From: Paludibacter sp. | GTDB taxonomy: Bacteria > Bacteroidota > Bacteroidia > Bacteroidales > Paludibacteraceae | Assembly: GCA_010365115.1 (NCBI GenBank) | Contig: JAAFGX010000013.1 | Location: forward strand, 1-62,569 | Direction: 5' to 3' | Length of the DNA: 62,569 bases | Shown: positions 1 to 8,877 of the stretch, in pieces | How the letters are laid out: the number at the start of each line of letters is the position of its first letter | How positions within the stretch are numbered: position 1 is the first letter of the stretch | Translations under genes and position numbers: made by a program | Notes under the pieces: model-generated | Told to the model about the DNA's origin: nothing | Database searches by the model: none | The model's input: only the letters and a program-made list of their open reading frames with translations

Positions 1-155
1 AAGCACTATAAAGAGTGAAATATAAGTCATTTAATACTCATATTTAATAAAACATTTAACTTATAAGGGGTAAAGCTGCAAGATGGGTTAAAGCCAAAGT
101 TTATGATTATCAACAACAATTAATTCGGGAAGATGAATTAGTCAATGTTGAAAAT

Positions 156-1121
156 ATGCGAAATAAAATTCTTGGCATCGAGAAACGCAGTCATTTGTTA
201 ATTGGCATTTTCCAGCAGCACAATGATGAGATAAAAGCCCTTATTGGTAAAGAGTATGCATTAGGCACACTTACACGCTATGAAACCTCTCTCAAACATA
301 CTGTTGATTTCATGAAATGGAAATACAAAGTTTCCGATATCGATATCAGAAAGATTAATCATGAGTTCATAACCAGTTACGAGTTCTATTTGAAAAGTGT
401 TTGTAATTGCTGTCAGAACACGACTTCCAAATATATCAAGAACTTTGGGAAAATCATCCGTATTTGTTTGGCCAATGGCTGGATTCAGAAAAATCCTTTT
501 ATCAATTACAAGAGTAAGATGGTGGAGGTTGAACGTCCATTCTTATCTGAGGATGAAATTGATACTATGTTCCACAAAACTTTCTCTACTGATCGATTGA
601 ATCTGGTCAAAGATATATTCCTGTTCAGTTGCTTTACCGGTTTAGCTTACTCCGATGTCAAGAAACTATCCCGTAAAAATATCGGAATCGGTGTGGATGG
701 TGATCGTTGGATTTTCATCAACAGAACTAAAACAGACACACGTTCTAACATTCCGTTGTTACCCATTTCCTCTGCCATTCTTGAGAAATACAGTAACCAC
801 CCTCAAGTAAACAACCAAGATCGTTTATTGCCAATCTTGAGCAATCAGAAAATGAACTCCTATTTGAAAGAAATTGCAGACGTATGTGGAATCAACAAAG
901 AATTGACTTTCCACATTGCCCGGCATACCTTCGCCACCACGGTGACGCTCTCAAACGGTGTTCCGATAGAAAGTGTTTCCAAAATGCTTGGACATAAAAA
1001 TCTGCATACTACACAACATTACGCCAAAATCCTTGATTTGAAGGTCAGTAATGATATGAAAGCTTTAAAAGAAAAGTTTGGAGATGGAAATCAAATGATG
1101 TTGAGAAAGTCAATTGGATAA
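156..1121 (+). CDS. Tyrosine recombinase (Bacteroidota integrase), N-terminally truncated
   Basis: Site-specific DNA recombinase of the phage-integrase family. The SAM-like core-binding domain covers roughly residues 20-115 and the catalytic domain the rest. The catalytic region has the HxxR block (HIARHTFATT) and a C-terminal GHKNLHTTQHYAK block carrying the late histidine and the nucleophilic tyrosine. The usual first arginine is not in the FTGLAYSDV segment, as is common in Bacteroidota integrases such as IntDOT. Relatives are about 400 residues; this one is 321. The same frame stays open upstream to position 60 and reads like integrase sequence (KAARWVKAKVYDYQQQ), then hits a stop, so the N-terminal arm-binding domain is gone and the ATG at 156 may not be the native start. 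A terminator follows immediately. Probably the relic end of an integrative element; activity is doubtful. Confidence 0.9.
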   Translation: MRNKILGIEKRSHLLIGIFQQHNDEIKALIGKEYALGTLTRYETSLKHTVDFMKWKYKVSDIDIRKINHEFITSYEFYLKSVCNCCQNTTSKYIKNFGKIIRICLANGWIQKNPFINYKSKMVEVERPFLSEDEIDTMFHKTFSTDRLNLVKDIFLFSCFTGLAYSDVKKLSRKNIGIGVDGDRWIFINRTKTDTRSNIPLLPISSAILEKYSNHPQVNNQDRLLPILSNQKMNSYLKEIADVCGINKELTFHIARHTFATTVTLSNGVPIESVSKMLGHKNLHTTQHYAKILDLKVSNDMKALKEKFGDGNQMMLRKSIG

Positions 1122-1125
1122 TTTT

Positions 1126-1174
1126 AAAGCCGGACAATGATTTACAATCAATTGTCTGGCTTTTTCTTTTTTTT
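1126..1174 (+). terminator. Intrinsic terminator after the integrase
   Basis: A 13-bp stem (1126-1138 with 1151-1163, one G-U pair) is followed by a T-rich run to 1174. It sits just after the integrase stop and overlaps the last bases of the convergent AbiEii gene. Confidence 0.85.
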
Positions 1175-2078
1175 AATCTTCAAATAAAAATCTTCTCAAT
1201 TTTTCAATCCCCTCATTAAATTTAGAAGGATTTTTTTTCTTCAATGTTAGAATGTTTTTTAATTTCCATTGTATTGCCGGAAAACTACTCAAATCACCTG
1301 CACAACATTTATCCCAATCTGGGCTTCCACTTTCAAAAGAGAGCAAAAATTCTCTATCAATATATGTGAGGTTTTTATTGATATTTTCTATTAAATTATT
1401 CCTTGTTGTTTCGAAATCTGAATAATCGAATGGCACATCAGACATTCCTTTAAATTGATTTTCAAGGGCTTTTTCCTGATTCACAGGATTCGGTTGCAAA
1501 TATTCAATAAGTGGCTTATCGCTTCCCAACAAATAGAATATCAAACCGTTTTTTACATCGTCAAATGATTCAATTTCCATGTACTTATAATCAAACAAAT
1601 CGCGTGGATGTTGACGACCTAATGCCGCAGCAATTTTACCACCATACAACAAAGAGAAAGGGACTATTCTTGCGACACAACTCATCTTAAATTCCTTTTG
1701 AGCTTTCTCGCAAAGTTCCATTTCTTCAACCTCACCAATGATTCCCCTTTTGATACCATTCACTTCTATTTTTACGGTTGCTCCATTATAACTACACTGC
1801 AATTTCAACACAGCAGGTTTCGGAACTACTCGAATTCCAGGTATTGCTTTTTCAATCAGATGTTTTAAAGTATTCAAATGATTATTGATTTCTTGCAAGC
1901 TCTCCTCTCTGTTCTTGATCGGAAGGTAAGTTATATCAACGTCAACAGAGTAGTGAGGCATATTTTTTACAAATAAATTGATAGCTGTACCACCGTGAAC
2001 TGCAAAATCAGGAATTTTATAAACCAATGGCATAATGCGGATTAAAAGTGCCACCTGTTTTTTATATGTTTCATTCAT
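1173..2078 (-). CDS. abiEii: AbiEii/AbiGii-family nucleotidyltransferase toxin
   Basis: Predicted toxin of a type IV toxin-antitoxin or abortive-infection pair. These are cytoplasmic nucleotidyltransferase-fold proteins that cause growth arrest, known for phage resistance in Gram-positive AbiE. The NTase signature is complete: HGGTAIN at residues 28-34 and the acidic DVD triad at 46-48. The 301-residue length is normal for the family. It overlaps the upstream antitoxin gene by 8 bases, so the pair is probably translationally coupled. It converges on the integrase, which places it as element cargo. No truncation is seen. Confidence 0.9.
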   Translation of the reverse strand: MNETYKKQVALLIRIMPLVYKIPDFAVHGGTAINLFVKNMPHYSVDVDITYLPIKNREESLQEINNHLNTLKHLIEKAIPGIRVVPKPAVLKLQCSYNGATVKIEVNGIKRGIIGEVEEMELCEKAQKEFKMSCVARIVPFSLLYGGKIAAALGRQHPRDLFDYKYMEIESFDDVKNGLIFYLLGSDKPLIEYLQPNPVNQEKALENQFKGMSDVPFDYSDFETTRNNLIENINKNLTYIDREFLLSFESGSPDWDKCCAGDLSSFPAIQWKLKNILTLKKKNPSKFNEGIEKLRRFLFED

Positions 2079-2838
2079 ATTCGTACAATTCTTTTGGTAT
2101 GGTTATCATGTATTCAGGGAGATATACACCATCTTCTACCAATTTTTGTTTGCCTGATCCTAAGTTTATTTTATCAACATCTAATTTGCTAAACCAATCG
2201 TGACCGGCTTTTTGAGCCATATATAGAAATAGGCGCTTTACCTTTATATTGTTGGTATTTTCAAGTAGTTGCTGTACAACTTCACTTCTTAACGTAGTTA
2301 ATTGTTCCATTATGTAAAATAAGTCCATGTAGTCATATTGGTTTGGGGCGAGCAACAAGCATTCAAGAAAAGCTTGCTCCGGAACTGAAACAAGTATTTT
2401 GTAACTCCCATTATTGACGAATGTCAATTGTGGATTCTGGACAACCTTTGTAGAAAAGAACTTTAGTTCGTATTCAAAATCGATATCTATCAACCAATTT
2501 GGTATACTTTCCTGTACTGGATATCCTATCATCAAAACAGGTTTTCCCATTGGAACAAAGTGATTAAATCCAGACAGCTCCAATGCAGAATGAGCTCCCA
2601 CATAAAACTTCTTATTTAATTGGGTATTGTAACTCGATATTACAGCAAATGAAGAAAGTTTATCACCGTTCCTATACATAACTCCTCTTCTTAGCATAGA
2701 AAACCATCCTGATCTTCTATATTGTTGTATTAACTGAGCAGAATATCCATTTTCATTCAACCAGGAAGAAAAAAGCAGTCCTCCAGGTTGCCAATATTGT
2801 AATAATTGGTTCAATTTATTCCCTTTATCTATATTCAT
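2071..2838 (-). CDS. abiEi: AbiEi-family antitoxin / transcriptional regulator
   Basis: Predicted antitoxin partner of the AbiEii protein encoded directly downstream. Residues about 10-55 resemble the N-terminal winged-helix of AbiEi (QLIQQYRRSGWFSMLRRGVM). The following domain carries the family's conserved stretch around YVGAHSALELSGF and a PEQAFLECLLL segment. In characterised AbiE systems this protein represses its own promoter and counters the toxin without forming a stable complex. The 255-residue length fits. Upstream there is a 12-bp perfect palindrome and repeated AAATTC units that could be its operator. A second, divergent AbiEi is encoded at the other end of the window. Confidence 0.85.
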   Translation of the reverse strand: MNIDKGNKLNQLLQYWQPGGLLFSSWLNENGYSAQLIQQYRRSGWFSMLRRGVMYRNGDKLSSFAVISSYNTQLNKKFYVGAHSALELSGFNHFVPMGKPVLMIGYPVQESIPNWLIDIDFEYELKFFSTKVVQNPQLTFVNNGSYKILVSVPEQAFLECLLLAPNQYDYMDLFYIMEQLTTLRSEVVQQLLENTNNIKVKRLFLYMAQKAGHDWFSKLDVDKINLGSGKQKLVEDGVYLPEYMITIPKELYEYE

Positions 2839-2923
2839 AATATATATTGAGCCTTTAAATTCAACTACAAAAATATATTTTATTTTCTATTTCAACAAAT
2901 TATCATTGAATTTATCTTCTTTA

Positions 2924-2950
2924 AAATTCGAATTTAGTTGAATTTGAATT
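2924..2950. promoter_or_regulatory. Palindrome and AAATTC repeats upstream of abiE
   Basis: Positions 2924-2935 are a perfect 12-bp palindrome (AAATTCGAATTT). Further AAATTC-type units follow to 2950 when read on the minus strand. This lies 86-112 bases upstream of the abiEi start. AbiEi proteins are known to autoregulate through inverted repeats, so an operator is a reasonable inference, but the sequence is very AT-rich. Confidence 0.4.
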
Positions 2951-3000
2951 TATTTCGTATACTATTAATATATTATGATTGGAATATTTCAACTACTCCA

Positions 3001-3609
3001 TCACCTCCTCTTATCCTTCGCACCCCCATCAAATGCAATCAAATTAAACATTTCCCGCATTCGTGAACGAACACGGTTGCCATAATATTCTTCCAGTTCT
3101 GAAGCTGAAAGATTAGTTGTGGCATGGGTGAGCATATGGTTGCTGATAAAATGGTCATACCGGGAAAGCAGAATTTCGCCCATTACATTACACTGATTGC
3201 CGTAATATTTAAAAGTACTCTCTGCTCCGAGGTCATCAAAACAGTGTGTCTGAGGTCGAGGGGGAACTGTAGAATTGGTATATGCATGGCTTCCGTAGCG
3301 CTGAATAACCTCATAACCATCTTTGATAAAATCGAACGTTATTTCGCGACAGGATTTGATTCCAAAGCGTTGCGGTTGCGGTACGAGTTGACGCATAAGC
3401 GACATAAGGCTGGTTTTACCGCAACCAATCGGACCAGTCAATAAAATTCCCTTGTGAAGATTGATATTGTAATGGTTAGCCAGTTGTTCATCCTGCAAAA
3501 ACCATGTCAATAATTTTTGAACTAATTCATGATCTTCAGGACAAATACAAAAGTGTTCTCCGCAAACTTCCTTTCCTCTCGTCTGTAATATAGACAGGTT
3601 GTTGTTCAT
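3001..3609 (-). CDS. DnaC-like P-loop ATPase
   Basis: AAA-type ATPase resembling helicase loaders (DnaC/IstB group) found in mobile elements. The Walker A motif is GPIGCGKTS near residue 60 and the Walker B motif is HCFDDLGAE near residue 123. An arginine-rich segment (RVRSRMREMFNLI) near the C-terminus could supply the arginine finger. At 202 residues it is a single-domain version. It is the last gene of a three-gene minus-strand operon, 3 bases after the initiator-like gene. The likely role is loading the host replicative helicase at the element's origin; this is inferred from family and context. Confidence 0.8.
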   Translation of the reverse strand: MNNNLSILQTRGKEVCGEHFCICPEDHELVQKLLTWFLQDEQLANHYNINLHKGILLTGPIGCGKTSLMSLMRQLVPQPQRFGIKSCREITFDFIKDGYEVIQRYGSHAYTNSTVPPRPQTHCFDDLGAESTFKYYGNQCNVMGEILLSRYDHFISNHMLTHATTNLSASELEEYYGNRVRSRMREMFNLIAFDGGAKDKRR

Positions 3610-3612
3610 ATT

Positions 3613-4410
3613 TTAAAGCGGTTCAGAATAATTCTTGCCTGTCGTAACATTTAGATTTCCCGGAATGGGCTGATTTTGCACAGAGAATTTGGGTTGATGT
3701 GAAAACTGTGGAATATTTAGTATCCAATTGCTGGCAGCCGCTTGCCAATCTTTCATGGGCGCTTTGCCGCCGACTTTCCAGCCATTGCTTTGGAAATAGT
3801 TGTAAAATTTCTCTGCTTCGATTTCCACGCTTTTTTGTTCAACAAAGTAGTTGCGTACCGCAACAATATCAGGAGGCGCAAAAATCGCCTCTAATTTACT
3901 TTTGGAAGCTTTGTTTTCTGGTTCTACCTTTTGTCCATTAAACTCAACTACTTTCACCCTTTTTTTTGAAACTTTCAAAACTATATCATTTTTTGGTTGG
4001 GTGTCCTCTTTCTCAATATTTAAGTTTAAGATGTTTTCTTTGTTTATATAAGGGACTAATGCTTGTTCAATGCTTGTTTCGATATTAGTACGGTCATGGG
4101 TAGTAACTAGTTTAGCACTTGACTGCATATCGAACAGGTACACCAAGCTTCCTTTAAACGGATTAAACGAAGGCAAGTACTGGATATAACCAAAATTATG
4201 TAAGTCTTTAATACATTTATGATAAGTGGCTTTAGCGGATATTTTGCTGATACGCATAAGTTCCTGCCGTGATATGGATACTGGATTTTGAAAACGTTCG
4301 GCATTCCAAAACTGAAAGATAGCCATGTAGAGACTAATATGAGTTGGATTGAGCCGATTATCGACCGCAACACGTTGAAAAAATCCACTTAGCTGAAGAA
4401 TGTAATTCAT
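3613..4410 (-). CDS. Replication-initiator-like winged-helix protein
   Basis: A 265-residue protein with an N-terminal helix-turn-helix region of the type annotated in Bacteroidota as transcriptional regulator or replication protein (NRLNPTHISLYMAIFQFWN, then an ISRQELMRISKIS recognition segment). A charged linker follows, and the C-terminal module ends in FYNYFQSNGWKVGG and PMKDWQAAASNWI, resembling DnaD/DnaT-like C-termini. Its start codon overlaps the upstream HTH gene's stop by 4 bases and a DnaC-like ATPase follows. The set HTH, initiator, loader is typical of integrative or plasmid replication modules. Exact function unproven. Confidence 0.7.
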   Translation of the reverse strand: MNYILQLSGFFQRVAVDNRLNPTHISLYMAIFQFWNAERFQNPVSISRQELMRISKISAKATYHKCIKDLHNFGYIQYLPSFNPFKGSLVYLFDMQSSAKLVTTHDRTNIETSIEQALVPYINKENILNLNIEKEDTQPKNDIVLKVSKKRVKVVEFNGQKVEPENKASKSKLEAIFAPPDIVAVRNYFVEQKSVEIEAEKFYNYFQSNGWKVGGKAPMKDWQAAASNWILNIPQFSHQPKFSVQNQPIPGNLNVTTGKNYSEPL

Positions 4411-4685
4411 CGTGTTTTCTTTTTGAGATTTTGGGACAACAACATATCTATATCGGAAGCATTGTAATAGTTTGTTCCCCCAATCTTAGTATAGGGTAAT
4501 GTGCTGTTAATACGTAAAGTCTGAAGTGTGCCGGACGAAATATTGAGAAGCCGACGTACTTCAACTGATTTTAGCCATTTCTTAGCTGTAGCAGTTTTTT
4601 GTTCTGTAATAATTGTTCGTATCTCCTCCAGAAGTTCGATTTTAAATTCCCGAAGGTCATCGGTAGTTATGATTTGTGCTGGCAT
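4407..4685 (-). CDS. HTH_17-type DNA-binding protein (excisionase-like)
   Basis: A 92-residue protein with an N-terminal coiled segment (residues about 8-30) followed by a MerR/excisionase-like HTH: WLKSVEVRRLLNISSGTLQ, then LPYTKIGGTNYYNASDI. Such proteins act as excisionases or local regulators in Bacteroidota integrative elements. First gene of the three-gene operon with the initiator-like protein and the ATPase. Confidence 0.8.
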   Translation of the reverse strand: MPAQIITTDDLREFKIELLEEIRTIITEQKTATAKKWLKSVEVRRLLNISSGTLQTLRINSTLPYTKIGGTNYYNASDIDMLLSQNLKKKTR

Positions 4686-4796
4686 GTTTTTTTATTTGAT
4701 TAGTTTGATACCTTATTAATTTTCACAACGCTCTTAAGCGATCGACTTTGTCCAGTGAACCGAAAAATAGAGTGAGGCGGACAAACTTATTTTTCG

Positions 4797-4872
4797 CTTA
4801 TCCCTCTCCTTTGGGAGAGAGTGGCCGAAGGACGGGTGAGGTCTCTTGTTCCCCTTCAGGGGTTAGGGGCCT
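4797..4872. repeat. Dispersed GC-rich intergenic repeat
   Basis: A GC-rich stretch in AT-rich surroundings, containing CCCTCTCCTTTGGGAGAGAG, a GGGTGAGG block and CCCCTTCAGGGGTTAGGGG. Related blocks occur at 6714-6775 and 57953-58016. The pieces are partly self-complementary. It resembles the palindromic intergenic repeats spread through many Bacteroidota genomes. Confidence 0.7.
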
Positions 4873-4874
4873 CT

Positions 4875-5411
4875 TTATTCGTTATATTCCAAAGCCCTTA
4901 CTATCCAACCGTACAAATATTTTTTATTAGTTGGTCGTTGTTTGATAATGTGTATGTAATACTCCATTTTTGCAACGGTAAAGGCTGTCTGAACATAACT
5001 AAAATCAATTGAGTTGAGTCTTTTGACTGTCTGTTCTCCAATTATTCCATCAGCTTTAGTACCAATTATAGATTGTATCAACCTGACGCTTGTTGTAATT
5101 CCGGCATTTACACTGAAGTCAAAAAGGGAATTTGCAATAGTTTGATTTGATATCTGATCGGCATTAAGAGATGCCCAAAAATTAGTTCGGTAGAACAGTT
5201 CTATCGCTTTTTGCAATCCTAGATTTTTGTTGAGAATGCTTGGAAAACCTGACTTATTTTTATACTTGTCAATTAAAGTCCAACCTGACCATAATTTGTG
5301 AGAGTTGCGCGAAATGCCTTTGTAAGTTTCGCCTCCTGAATCATCTGGATCGTTTACGTAATCCCCTTCATGTACTAGCATTTTTTGAAATGCAATGTTG
5401 AATTCTGCCAT
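4875..5411 (-). CDS. GH108 lysozyme (N-acetylmuramidase-like)
   Basis: Peptidoglycan hydrolase of the GH108 family with a C-terminal peptidoglycan-binding region. The N-terminal motif VHEGDYVNDPDDSGGETYKG (residues 13-32) carries the expected catalytic glutamate and the conserved GGxTxxGI-like turn. DFSVNAGI and a GTKADGIIGEQT block follow in the binding part. The 178-residue length is normal. There is no signal peptide, as in phage endolysins and their domesticated relatives, which rely on a holin. Relatives often sit beside tiny membrane proteins; two such genes are in this window but at 57.4-57.9 kb. It is flanked by the dispersed GC-rich repeat. Confidence 0.85.
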   Translation of the reverse strand: MAEFNIAFQKMLVHEGDYVNDPDDSGGETYKGISRNSHKLWSGWTLIDKYKNKSGFPSILNKNLGLQKAIELFYRTNFWASLNADQISNQTIANSLFDFSVNAGITTSVRLIQSIIGTKADGIIGEQTVKRLNSIDFSYVQTAFTVAKMEYYIHIIKQRPTNKKYLYGWIVRALEYNE

Positions 5412-5730
5412 TTTGTTAGATTTTTAGAATGAAGATACTTGGGACAAGATTTTAGAATCAAGCGCCAAGAATCAAGATTTTGTTTGCTGCAAAAATGGGA
5501 AGAATTGAAAATATAAAAGCACAAGTTGGGAGAAGTTTTTTTTCAATTGTGCTTGTGAATGCATTCTGAATGGGATTTTTGGAGTGAAATTTTATATGAC
5601 ATTGGAAGTAAACTTGGGAAATATGCCCAATATTACTCCTAATTCACTAAAGTAGACTTTAGAAAGAGAAAACCATGATTAAACCGTTAATAAATGAGGT
5701 TGAATCAATTCGAAAACAAGAAATATACAG
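5412..5730. other. Intergenic stretch, no supported gene
   Basis: Non-coding by inspection. It holds a possible hairpin near 5518-5550 (GCACAA with TTGTGC) and several copies of a CTTGGGA motif. An ATG at 5674 opens a 19-codon frame with no recognisable features. Confidence 0.5.
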
Positions 5731-5769
5731 ATAAAAAGAAATTCCCAACTTGGGAAAAGCTTGGGAATT
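5731..5769 (-). terminator. Terminator after the reductase gene
   Basis: Arms 5740-5748 and 5761-5769 pair (AATTCCCAA with TTGGGAATT) and a T-rich run follows on the minus strand. The left arm can also pair with a nearer copy (5750-5756), giving two mutually exclusive hairpins. Confidence 0.6.
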
Positions 5770-5799
5770 ATTGAAAGAATTTAAAAGTGAAATGTTTTA

Positions 5800-6327
5800 T
5801 TAAACAAGCTGATATTCAGCCTGTAATATACTGTTTTTGAAAGATTGACTGTTGAGTAATTTCCATTGGGATTCTCCCTTAAACTTGGGAAACAAGGGAA
5901 TTCCGTTGCCAAGCATGTAAGGCAGATAATTTATGACCAGTTTATCAACCAGTTTCTTTTCTAAAAGCGAAGAAGTTAAAATGCCCCCACCCAGTAACCA
6001 CATATTTTTGCCGTCAAGTTCTTTGAGCTTTTTAATTTCGTTTATAGCATTTTCTTTTATAAAGTGTACTTCTTTGTGAAGTTCCAATGATTTTTGAGAT
6101 ACAACATAAATCTTTTTACCCTTGAATGGCATTTCGACATCTATGCATGATAATTCATAATAGGTATTTCCGCCCATAATGACTGTGTCAATTGAATCAA
6201 AAAATACATTCTTTCCGTAATCATCCCGTTCCGGATTAGAAATTGTAGTCAGTATATCAAATCCTCCATAAATAGGAGTCAAATAGCCGTCCAACGAAAC
6301 GGTCGTGTACAATATTAGTTCTCTCAT
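5800..6327 (-). CDS. DHFR/RibD C-terminal-family reductase
   Basis: Cytoplasmic NADPH-dependent reductase-fold protein of the RibD_C/dihydrofolate reductase group. The start at 6327 (MRELILYTTVSLDGYL) is chosen because the family begins with this beta strand; an in-frame upstream extension to 6429 looks unrelated. Visible landmarks are SLDGYLTP, DTVIMGGNTYYE and the LLGGGILTSSLL nucleotide-binding loop. The length is 175 residues. Stand-alone members are often of unknown substrate, so a true role in folate or riboflavin synthesis should not be assumed. Confidence 0.8.
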   Translation of the reverse strand: MRELILYTTVSLDGYLTPIYGGFDILTTISNPERDDYGKNVFFDSIDTVIMGGNTYYELSCIDVEMPFKGKKIYVVSQKSLELHKEVHFIKENAINEIKKLKELDGKNMWLLGGGILTSSLLEKKLVDKLVINYLPYMLGNGIPLFPKFKGESQWKLLNSQSFKNSILQAEYQLV

Positions 6328-6713
6328 GCTTGTAAAGTTAATTAATTTAATACAAAAAAACGTGGACTCATAACTGTTTTTCACGAGGCATCGGCATACC
6401 CACAGACGAAACAGAACAAGTCCACGCATACTTTAAGCATGCATGAACATTCTTCTATTAGTCTCGTCTGTTTTTGAAAATTGCCGATTTTCGTGAGAGA
6501 CGTTCAGCGAACGTTATGTTGAAATCTAAATTTTATATCAATATTTTTTCTATTTATTTTTTTAATAAACTATTTATTTTAGTGATTACTCAGCAACTCT
6601 CCAATTGTTTTGAACAGGGTTTATATATAAACATAAGAGTGAAATTTGTGAAAAAGGTCAAAAAAAAGACAATATGTTTGCGAATTAAATTTGATTATCG
6701 CTCCTGAATTCCT
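6328..6713. other. Intergenic stretch, no supported gene
   Basis: Very AT-rich DNA between the reductase and rteC. A 77-codon plus-strand frame (6474-6707) has low-complexity composition and no recognisable domain, so it is not called. Confidence 0.5.
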
Positions 6714-6775
6714 CTTAATATTCCCTCTTAGAATTCCCCCTTCAGGGGGTTAGGGGGCAGGGTTAGGGGGCTGAG
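6714..6775. repeat. Dispersed GC-rich intergenic repeat, second copy
   Basis: Contains CCCCCTTCAGGGGGTTAGGGG and further GGGTTAGGGGG units. It shares the CCCTTCAGGGG-TTAGGGG core with 4797-4872 and lies just downstream of the rteC stop. Confidence 0.7.
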
Positions 6776-6787
6776 TAATGATTTCTT

Positions 6788-7648
6788 TTAGTTATTAGTA
6801 CCTCCATCAGCCTCGTCCATTCGTTCTGTCATTTCATCTCTTAAGCGATCCAGAAACTTCGTGCGACTTCCCTTGCGATCTCTGATTTCCAAATAAATAC
6901 GGTAAATATCTCCAACGCATATATTAAAAATGTCCTCCATATAAGAAGCAAGATCTTTCAACTTTATATTGCCGTGGTTTATGCACTTTGCAGTATCCAA
7001 TGCATAAATCAATTCAGCCAAATCCGTTTTACTTGCTGTCCAAGTCTCACGTGTTTTAAGCGTTGTATGCACTTCGAGTTCAGTTTTTGCATCTTCTTTC
7101 AATTTGGCAAGCTGCAATTTAATATACAACTCTAATAAATCATTTGCAATGATTTTGGCTATTTTATAATCATATCCTGTAGAGAACCTGACATCTCGCT
7201 CGAAATAAAAACAAGCGATATTCATAGGTATATTAGAATCTCTGTTTCTCAAAAAGTAAACTGTATCAAAATGAGTGCAGTCTGTACGATAATAATGATA
7301 CAACTCAATATTGCGGTCAAAGTAATGTTTCAAACAGTCCAATTCGGTTAACAGGTATGTTTCTATAGTTAAACAACTACCTTTAGGACGATTCAATTCA
7401 ATCTTATAAACCGACTTGTAATAAATCAGTTTACTGAATATCTTCGGCTTCATTTCTTTAAAAAACAGGATTTCTTCCTCCTCTGTTTTGAAATCATATT
7501 TTACGATGAATTCTTTTAATTCCTCCAGTTTAGGATCAAGAAACGTTAAGATATGAACTGATTTTGCTATTTCAGTTTTTTCATCTTGTTCAATTTTTTT
7601 TATTTGTTTTTCTATTTCTTCAAGATATAGGTTTGTGAATTTCTCCAT
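6788..7648 (-). CDS. rteC: RteC-family regulator
   Basis: RteC is the downstream regulator of tetracycline-induced excision in CTnDOT-type conjugative transposons; homologues are common in Bacteroidota integrative elements. The family's C-terminal signature is well kept: TWTASKTDLAELIYAL, then a segment ending YRIYLEIRDRKGSRTKFLD and a final RMDEADGG. The start at 7648 (MEKFTNLYLEEIEKQ) is preferred over an in-frame ATG ten codons upstream. About 286 residues. Its partners RteA/RteB and conjugation genes are absent, so it is an isolated copy near the edge of the mobile segment. Confidence 0.9.
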   Translation of the reverse strand: MEKFTNLYLEEIEKQIKKIEQDEKTEIAKSVHILTFLDPKLEELKEFIVKYDFKTEEEEILFFKEMKPKIFSKLIYYKSVYKIELNRPKGSCLTIETYLLTELDCLKHYFDRNIELYHYYRTDCTHFDTVYFLRNRDSNIPMNIACFYFERDVRFSTGYDYKIAKIIANDLLELYIKLQLAKLKEDAKTELEVHTTLKTRETWTASKTDLAELIYALDTAKCINHGNIKLKDLASYMEDIFNICVGDIYRIYLEIRDRKGSRTKFLDRLRDEMTERMDEADGGTNN

Positions 7649-8053
7649 AAAACTAATTTTAATATAAAACATCATCATAATCTCCCATTAAAAAAAAGCC
7701 ACTACTTACAAGCTGAACCTAATCAATTTTTGCTGAAACAAGTGTTGTATAATATTTACTGATTCGAGTTGATTCAACGATAAAAAATTAGCTACATTAT
7801 TATCATTTTTGTGAAGTACAAATAAGTTCTGAAGCTCAAAGCACATACGATAACAGAACGCCCCACATTTTAATCAATATTTACACCAAAAAGGTTTACA
7901 CGATATAGAGTAAAATTTGCTTTATCAGAGACTTTTTCATATACCGATTCAAAAGTGTTTTAATTCTTGAAAAAAATAATTTGTAATTAAATGATATTGA
8001 TTCTTTTGAGAATATAATTTCCATGGGCTGATTATATCCTTAGCTAAAATGGC
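7649..8053. other. Gap between the mobile segment and the carbohydrate locus
   Basis: No gene, tRNA or clear hairpin recognised. It separates rteC from the last gene of the carbohydrate operon and is a natural place for an element boundary, but no attachment-site repeat could be identified. Confidence 0.5.
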
Positions 8054-8875
8054 TCACAAAAACATATTTTCCTGAAATATATTTTTGATAGTGTCTCTTA
8101 ATTCTATATATAATTCAGAATTTGAGGCAATTAATGATCCATTTTCAAAGTAGTTATTTTCTCCCATAAAATCGCATACTTGACCACCAGCTTGTTTGAT
8201 AATTAATATCCCGGCTGCCATATCCCATTGTTTCAAGCCAAATTCGTAACGACCGTCGTAACGACCGCAAGCCACATAAGCTAAATCGGAAGCGGCAGAA
8301 CCACTCTGTCTAATACCATGTGTGTTTTGAAGAAAATAATCCATTAGGTTCAATAACAATGCATATTGTTCCATATAATTGTGCGGTCTTCCTGTTGATA
8401 TTAAAGCATCTGAAACGTTTTTAGTATTTGACACTTTAATAGTCTTTCCATTTAAATAAGCCTTGCCACCTTTCCAGGAATAGAAGGATTCATTACGAGT
8501 AATTTCATGAATGACCCCAACTAATAATTCATTTTTATACTTCAATGCAATACTAATTGCATAAGGAGTAGAATTATGAATAAAATTTGATGTTCCATCC
8601 AATGGATCAATTATCCAGCAATATTCTTGACCTTGGTTTTCAGCCGTTCCTTCTTCAGTTATAAATCCTGCGTCACTTATTAATGCAGTGAGCCCAGTCA
8701 CTAAAAGTCTCTCAGCCTCTTTATCAACGTGCGTAACAAAATTGTTTCTGCTTTTCGCTTCAATGTTCTCAATTAAGAAATTGAGACTTTCTTTTTTTAT
8801 ATAACTTGCAACCGAGACAGATAATTCAACAACTTTGAGTGTGATATATTTGAGATTTTCAATATTATTTTTCAC
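8054..8875 (-). CDS. Inositol-monophosphatase-family phosphatase
   Basis: Mg2+-dependent phosphatase of the IMPase/CysQ superfamily. The metal-binding set is visible: the ITEEGT glutamates near residue 74, the DPLDGTSNF motif (aspartates about 90 and 93), and WDMAAGILIIKQAGG near 217, which supplies the late aspartate. 273 residues, normal length. It starts 2 bases after the AraB gene's stop and is the last gene of the carbohydrate locus. The substrate could be a sugar phosphate, inositol phosphate or 3'-phosphoadenosine derivative; context favours a sugar phosphate but sequence does not decide. Confidence 0.85.
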   Translation of the reverse strand: MKNNIENLKYITLKVVELSVSVASYIKKESLNFLIENIEAKSRNNFVTHVDKEAERLLVTGLTALISDAGFITEEGTAENQGQEYCWIIDPLDGTSNFIHNSTPYAISIALKYKNELLVGVIHEITRNESFYSWKGGKAYLNGKTIKVSNTKNVSDALISTGRPHNYMEQYALLLNLMDYFLQNTHGIRQSGSAASDLAYVACGRYDGRYEFGLKQWDMAAGILIIKQAGGQVCDFMGENNYFENGSLIASNSELYIELRDTIKNIFQENMFL

Positions 8876-8877
8876 CT

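Noticed and set aside
5674..5733. A 19-codon frame starting MIKPLINEVESIRKQ
   Set aside because: Too short and without neighbours or a ribosome site to support it.
6474..6707. A 77-codon plus-strand open frame
   Set aside because: AT-rich low-complexity translation, no recognisable motif, ends at a dispersed repeat.
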